From an uncultured Ruminococcus sp. (GTDB taxonomy: Bacteria; Bacillota; Clostridia; Oscillospirales; Ruminococcaceae), in contig CAMNJD010000412.1 of NCBI GenBank assembly GCA_946540705.1, forward strand, positions 1 to 15,624: 15,624 bases of DNA, written 5' to 3'. How positions within the stretch are numbered: position 1 is the stretch's first letter; the number at the start of each line of letters is the position of its first letter. The notes beneath the pieces were generated by a model. That model made no database searches. It was not told where the DNA came from and was given only the letters and a program-made list of their open reading frames with translations. Shown here piece after piece: positions 12,861 through 15,624 of the stretch. The position numbers were made by a program, and so were the translations under genes.

Positions 12861-12869
12861 TGATATACT
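12841..12869 (+). promoter_or_regulatory. Sigma-A promoter for the repressor operon
   Basis: TTGACA (12841-12846), 17-nt spacer, TATACT (12864-12869): a perfect -35 and a 5/6 -10. The start near 12876 gives a leader of about 159 nt before ATG 13035. The right operator arm covers its -35 and spacer, which implies autoregulation by the repressor. Confidence 0.9.
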
Positions 12870-12880
12870 AAACACAAAGA

Positions 12881-12934
12881 CGGCATGACAGCTAGAGTTT
12901 TCATACTCCGGAGCAGAATGCCGACAGGAAAACT
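12881..12934 (+). other. Potential pseudoknot in the repressor mRNA leader
   Basis: CGGCAT (12881-12886) pairs with ATGCCG (12918-12923), and AGTTTTC (12896-12902) pairs with GAAAACT (12928-12934). The order A, B, A', B' is that of an H-type pseudoknot. CTCCGGAG (12906-12913) is also self-complementary. It lies near the 5' end of the transcript; the rest of the leader to 13034 shows nothing further. Confidence 0.45.
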
Positions 12935-13034
12935 TTGTAGGGCTGCACAATTATTTTACAGAACATTTGTTTGATTTGTACGTTGATGAACCCGGCAGCC
13001 AGATCAATACCATATTGTACCAAAGGAGTCTATT

Positions 13035-13895
13035 ATGGGAGCTAAGAAAAAGACAGGTGAACCGACTTCTGCTGCATTTAATGTGACAAAGCAGGAGGAG
13101 GTCGTCAAAAAGGAAATACACATTGTAGGACAGCGCGTAAAGTATTACCGTGAGAAAAAGGGGATAGAGCAGATGGCACTTGCAGAGATGCTCGGCGTCA
13201 AGTCCAATGCCATCAGCAACTGGGAGCACGGCAGAACACGCCCTGATCTCGACCAGATCCCGAAGATATGCAAGGCTCTCGGGATCGGATTCTACGAACT
13301 GTTCGGTGTTGACGACCCTCTGCGTACCTTTACAGCAAAAGAACGCGCTATTATTGCGGATTACAGATATCTGAATGACCAGAACAAGTCCGTATTCAAT
13401 GCAGTGCTCGACACACTGACAGAAAGACAGCGTGCGGAGGAGTGCCCGCCTATTACAAAGCTCATCAAGTTTCAGAAACAGCTGGCCGCAGGTTTCGATG
13501 TTTCTGCTGATTTTGATGATGAGGGTGAGGATATCTATCTCTATTCATCGGAAGAAGTTGACAGTGCTGACTGTGTATTTACTGTCAGCGGCAACAGTAT
13601 GGAGCCGGAGTATTATGACGGTGATCTTGTGTTGGTACGGCGTTATCCCGGCTGCGGAAAGCTGAAGCCCGGAGATGTCGGAGCATTCATGATCGGCAAC
13701 GAAACATACATCAAGGAATACCAGAAGGACGGTCTACATTCGTATAACGAAGATTATGATACTATGCATTTCAATTCCGATGAGCATGTTATCCTAATCG
13801 GCAAGGTCATGGGTATTGTTGAAGAAAAGGATCTCGCAACAGATGAGCATATTGAGCTGTATCGTGTTCTGCATCCGGAGGATGAGGAGGAATGA
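13035..13895 (+). CDS. LexA/CI-type self-cleaving phage repressor (XRE HTH plus S24 peptidase)
   Basis: The protein has 286 residues. An XRE helix-turn-helix spans about 30-90 (VGQRVKYYREKKGIEQMALAEMLGVKSNAISNWEHGRTRP). A linker follows, with KQLAAGFD holding the Ala-Gly cleavage bond (A152-G153). The S24 peptidase domain has the catalytic Ser in VSGNSMEPEYYDGDLVLV (S188) and the Lys in ETYIKEY (K227). All the parts needed for RecA-stimulated self-cleavage are present, so this is the predicted SOS-inducible lysogeny repressor. The N-terminal 28 residues before the HTH are an extra basic tail. ATG 13035 has AAAGGAG 6 nt upstream. It is the first gene of the plus-strand operon, transcribed from the strong promoter at 12841-12869, and likely binds the adjacent symmetric operator. 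Confidence 0.95.
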   Translation: MGAKKKTGEPTSAAFNVTKQEEVVKKEIHIVGQRVKYYREKKGIEQMALAEMLGVKSNAISNWEHGRTRPDLDQIPKICKALGIGFYELFGVDDPLRTFTAKERAIIADYRYLNDQNKSVFNAVLDTLTERQRAEECPPITKLIKFQKQLAAGFDVSADFDDEGEDIYLYSSEEVDSADCVFTVSGNSMEPEYYDGDLVLVRRYPGCGKLKPGDVGAFMIGNETYIKEYQKDGLHSYNEDYDTMHFNSDEHVILIGKVMGIVEEKDLATDEHIELYRVLHPEDEEE

Positions 13896-13897
13896 TC

Positions 13898-14734
13898 ATG
13901 AAAAAAACGGAGAACAAAGCTATGACCAAACGATCTATTTTTCGCTGTTTAATTGCTGCACTATGCCTAGTTGCTATTACCGGATGCAGTGAAAAGAACG
14001 GCTCTGATGTAGGAGTTGAACCAACTTCAAGCCATATCACAGCGGCAGTCACGACTGATACAACAGGGACAGCAACGAGCAACTCAACAGCTGAGACTAC
14101 TACAACGACGACTATAACAGCGGTTACAACGACTACAACAGCAACTGAGACAACTGCCGAAATTACCACTGTCACTGAAATTAGATTAAAGGAGCTTGAC
14201 AGGATCGCAGATTCTTTGGATGAACCATCTGAGCTGACCTCTCCGTTCGGTGATATCAGCGACGCTTATGTCTGCTTCGGAGGTACGGCACTGTTTCCGA
14301 GCGTTCGTGTTCTGTCTGCTGATGAAGTAAAGAAACTGTCAAAGATCCTGAACTCAATGGAGTGGGAGGAATTTCCTGATAAACCTGAGACACCTGCCAC
14401 GCCAGGACCAAACGACCTTACTCTTTACATAAATGATAACGGAAAGCGCAGTCAATTAGGTCTGCTTGGTGATACATACTGTGATGAAAACGGATACAGA
14501 TACTTTAGGACAAGATCACCGGAAAACGTTGAAGAAAACATTTCTCTTCATCAGATATGCAGCGATCTCCTTTTTGACAGTGACTTAGAAAACGTTTCAA
14601 CGCATTTATCCAGATTTCTTGAGATAAGTCAACCGGATGGAAGCTATGACATAAATGAATACTGGGATCTGATATGGGATGATGTTATGCAGTATATAAA
14701 CGATGAGGCAACCCAGGACGATAATATAGAATGA
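13898..14734 (+). CDS. Thr-rich lipoprotein, superinfection-exclusion candidate
   Basis: This 278-residue protein begins with a lipoprotein signal: basic start, hydrophobic IFRCLIAALCLVAI, and lipobox ITGC with the lipidated Cys at 30. A Thr/Ser-rich linker follows (about 38-90), as used to span a cell wall. A folded C-terminal part includes ISDAYVCFGGTALFPSVRVLSADEVKKLSKILNSMEWEEF and DLTLYINDNGKRSQLGLLGDTYCDENGYRYFRTR. I cannot name the domain. The first ATG (13892) overlaps the repressor stop and sits directly against GAGGAGGA; the ATG at 13898 has correct spacing and is preferred. Its position right after the repressor matches lysogenic-conversion genes such as the phage TP-J34 lipoprotein Ltp, which blocks superinfecting DNA. 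The function here is inferred from position only, and the linker's repetitive ACN codons may be slippage-prone. Confidence 0.85.
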   Translation: MKKTENKAMTKRSIFRCLIAALCLVAITGCSEKNGSDVGVEPTSSHITAAVTTDTTGTATSNSTAETTTTTTITAVTTTTTATETTAEITTVTEIRLKELDRIADSLDEPSELTSPFGDISDAYVCFGGTALFPSVRVLSADEVKKLSKILNSMEWEEFPDKPETPATPGPNDLTLYINDNGKRSQLGLLGDTYCDENGYRYFRTRSPENVEENISLHQICSDLLFDSDLENVSTHLSRFLEISQPDGSYDINEYWDLIWDDVMQYINDEATQDDNIE

Positions 14735-14744
14735 GGGAAAATAA

Positions 14745-15308
14745 ATGGCAAAACTAATATTCCGCTACGGTGCGATGGGCAGCTCCAAGACTGCCAATGC
14801 ACTTATGGTGCGGTATAACTACTATGAACGTGACAAGAAAGTTGTACTTCTAAAGCCACGCTGCGAGGACAGAGACGGCGCAAAAGCTATTAAGTCACGC
14901 ATTGGTTTGGAGGAACCCTGCGAATTTGCTGAGGACTTCCTCGAAAACTATATTGGTGAGCATTATGACTGTATAATCGTTGATGAAGTGCAGTTCTTAT
15001 CGCCGGAAACGATAGACGAACTCAGTGATCTTGTGGATTTTCACGGTATTACCGTCATCTGCTACGGCCTGCGGACTGACTTTCAGAGCCATCTTTTCCC
15101 CGGCGCACAGCGGCTTATGGAGCTTGCGGACGATATAGAGCAGATCAAGACCATTTGTTGGTGCGGCAAGAGAGCGCACTTCAATGCAAGACTCCTGAAC
15201 GGAGAAATGGTCACTGAGGGAGAACAGGTACAGCTCGGCGGCAACGAGAGCTATATCTCGCTTTGCAGGAAACATTATAAGGAAAGACGAATCAAGCCAC
15301 AGATATAA
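14745..15308 (+). CDS. tdk: Thymidine kinase (type II)
   Basis: The 187 residues fit the type II thymidine kinase family and closely resemble E. coli Tdk. The P-loop is GAMGSSKT (9-16), and Walker B is DCIIVDEVQFL with D80/E81. CYGLRTDFQSHLFPGAQ is the conserved family segment. The zinc sites include KTICWCGKRA (C138, C140) and SLCRKHY (C174, H177). The late EGEQVQLGGNESYISLC segment is the thymine/lid region. It phosphorylates thymidine to dTMP in the cytoplasm, feeding DNA precursor supply. ATG 14745 has GAGGGA upstream and lies 10 bp after the lipoprotein stop, so it is in the repressor operon. Its placement here rather than in the replication operon means it is expressed from the prophage state. 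No unusual residues. Confidence 0.95.
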   Translation: MAKLIFRYGAMGSSKTANALMVRYNYYERDKKVVLLKPRCEDRDGAKAIKSRIGLEEPCEFAEDFLENYIGEHYDCIIVDEVQFLSPETIDELSDLVDFHGITVICYGLRTDFQSHLFPGAQRLMELADDIEQIKTICWCGKRAHFNARLLNGEMVTEGEQVQLGGNESYISLCRKHYKERRIKPQI

Positions 15309-15321
15309 AGGGGGCGGTGGC

Positions 15322-15615
15322 ATGAAACAGCCGGTAATACGGATGGAGCGAAAATATGTCAAGGTCACTTCCGATTTTGATGCAACGGGCTATATGCAGC
15401 CGAGAACGATCACATGGGAGGACGGACGTGTATTCAGGATTGAAGCAGTCAAGGATTTCAGGCCAGCCGGAGCAAACCACGACAGCCTGACCTGCGGCTG
15501 CTATACGGTCGTAATTAAGGGAGAGATCAAGTATCTCTTCTTTGAAAAAGCGAATACACATCATGTCAGCAGTGTCGGCAGATGGTATGTGGAGTGTCCG
15601 GTCGTGATACAGTAA
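15322..15615 (+). CDS. Small protein resembling those next to Y-family DNA polymerases (DUF6504-like)
   Basis: The 97-residue protein has the pattern PRTITWEDGRVFRIEAVKDFRPAGA, then GCYTVVIKGEIKYLFFEK, ending GRWYVECPVV. I associate this beta-rich pattern (ITWEDGR.F.I..V, Y.V...G....LF.E, W.VE) with small proteins encoded beside DinB/UmuC-like polymerases in Firmicutes and with the DUF6504 group. That link is from memory and has not been checked here. ATG 15322 has GGGGGCGGTGG upstream and lies 13 nt after the thymidine kinase stop, so it continues the same operon. The next gene is beyond 15624, and a Y-family polymerase there would support the idea. It would then belong to an SOS/lesion-bypass cassette under the same self-cleaving repressor. 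Confidence 0.7.
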   Translation: MKQPVIRMERKYVKVTSDFDATGYMQPRTITWEDGRVFRIEAVKDFRPAGANHDSLTCGCYTVVIKGEIKYLFFEKANTHHVSSVGRWYVECPVVIQ

Positions 15616-15624
15616 GCAAAGAAC

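Noticed and set aside
12885..12974. Short open frame (29 codons) in the repressor leader
   Set aside because: No ribosome site precedes its ATG, and its bases form the possible pseudoknot. A leader peptide cannot be excluded but is not supported.
14040..14170. Repetitive ACN tract as a CRISPR or tandem repeat array
   Set aside because: It is in frame within the lipoprotein and encodes its Thr-rich linker; there is no repeat-spacer pattern.

Overview
This looks like part of a temperate phage (prophage) or closely related mobile element of a Gram-positive, Clostridia-type host, most plausibly Oscillospiraceae/Ruminococcus. The clues are the gene families (DUF2800, DUF2815, family A DNA polymerase, DUF932, VRR-NUC, SNF2 helicase, NrS-1-like primase), strong AGGAGG-type ribosome sites, sigma-A promoters, balanced base composition and a Thr-rich lipoprotein. 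The host is an inference; no taxonomic marker is present.

Layout. Positions 1-10072 are one tightly packed minus-strand replication operon. Read 5' to 3' it encodes: a sigma-region-4-like protein, two small unknown proteins, a Cas4/RecB-like Fe-S nuclease (DUF2800), an SSB-like protein (DUF2815), an intrinsic terminator/attenuator, a family A DNA polymerase with a TTG start, a DUF932 protein, a 77-aa Cys-rich protein, a VRR-NUC nuclease (TTG start), an SNF2-type helicase, a MazF/PemK-like protein with intact catalytic residues, and a primase-polymerase that runs off the left edge. Several junctions are ATGA overlaps, implying translational coupling.

Positions 10073-10680 form a roughly 600-bp gene-free block, unusually rich in inverted repeats. 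It holds an RBS-masking hairpin, a 14-bp palindrome inside a larger stem, a UUCG-capped hairpin, a three-tier nested stem-loop of 103 nt, and two long inverted repeats that cross one another. It ends at the terminator of the next gene. It is probably a promoter plus a long structured leader for the replication operon, but a structured ncRNA or a replication origin is also possible.

Positions 10681-15615 are the lysogeny control module. A minus-strand 642-aa IrrE/ImmA-type metallopeptidase with its own C-terminal HTH faces a plus-strand LexA/CI-type self-cleaving repressor. Between them are two back-to-back, near-consensus sigma-A promoters, whose -35 boxes are the inner ends of a perfect 20-bp inverted repeat. 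Downstream of the repressor lie a Thr-rich lipoprotein (superinfection-exclusion candidate), a type II thymidine kinase, and a small protein of a kind found beside Y-family polymerases.

How it may work together (inference): the repressor and the HTH-peptidase set the lysogenic state, and DNA damage would trigger Ala-Gly self-cleavage of the repressor. The sigma-like protein and structured leader would gate the replication operon. The best candidates for something undescribed are the structured intergenic block and the two-protein switch with its symmetric operator.
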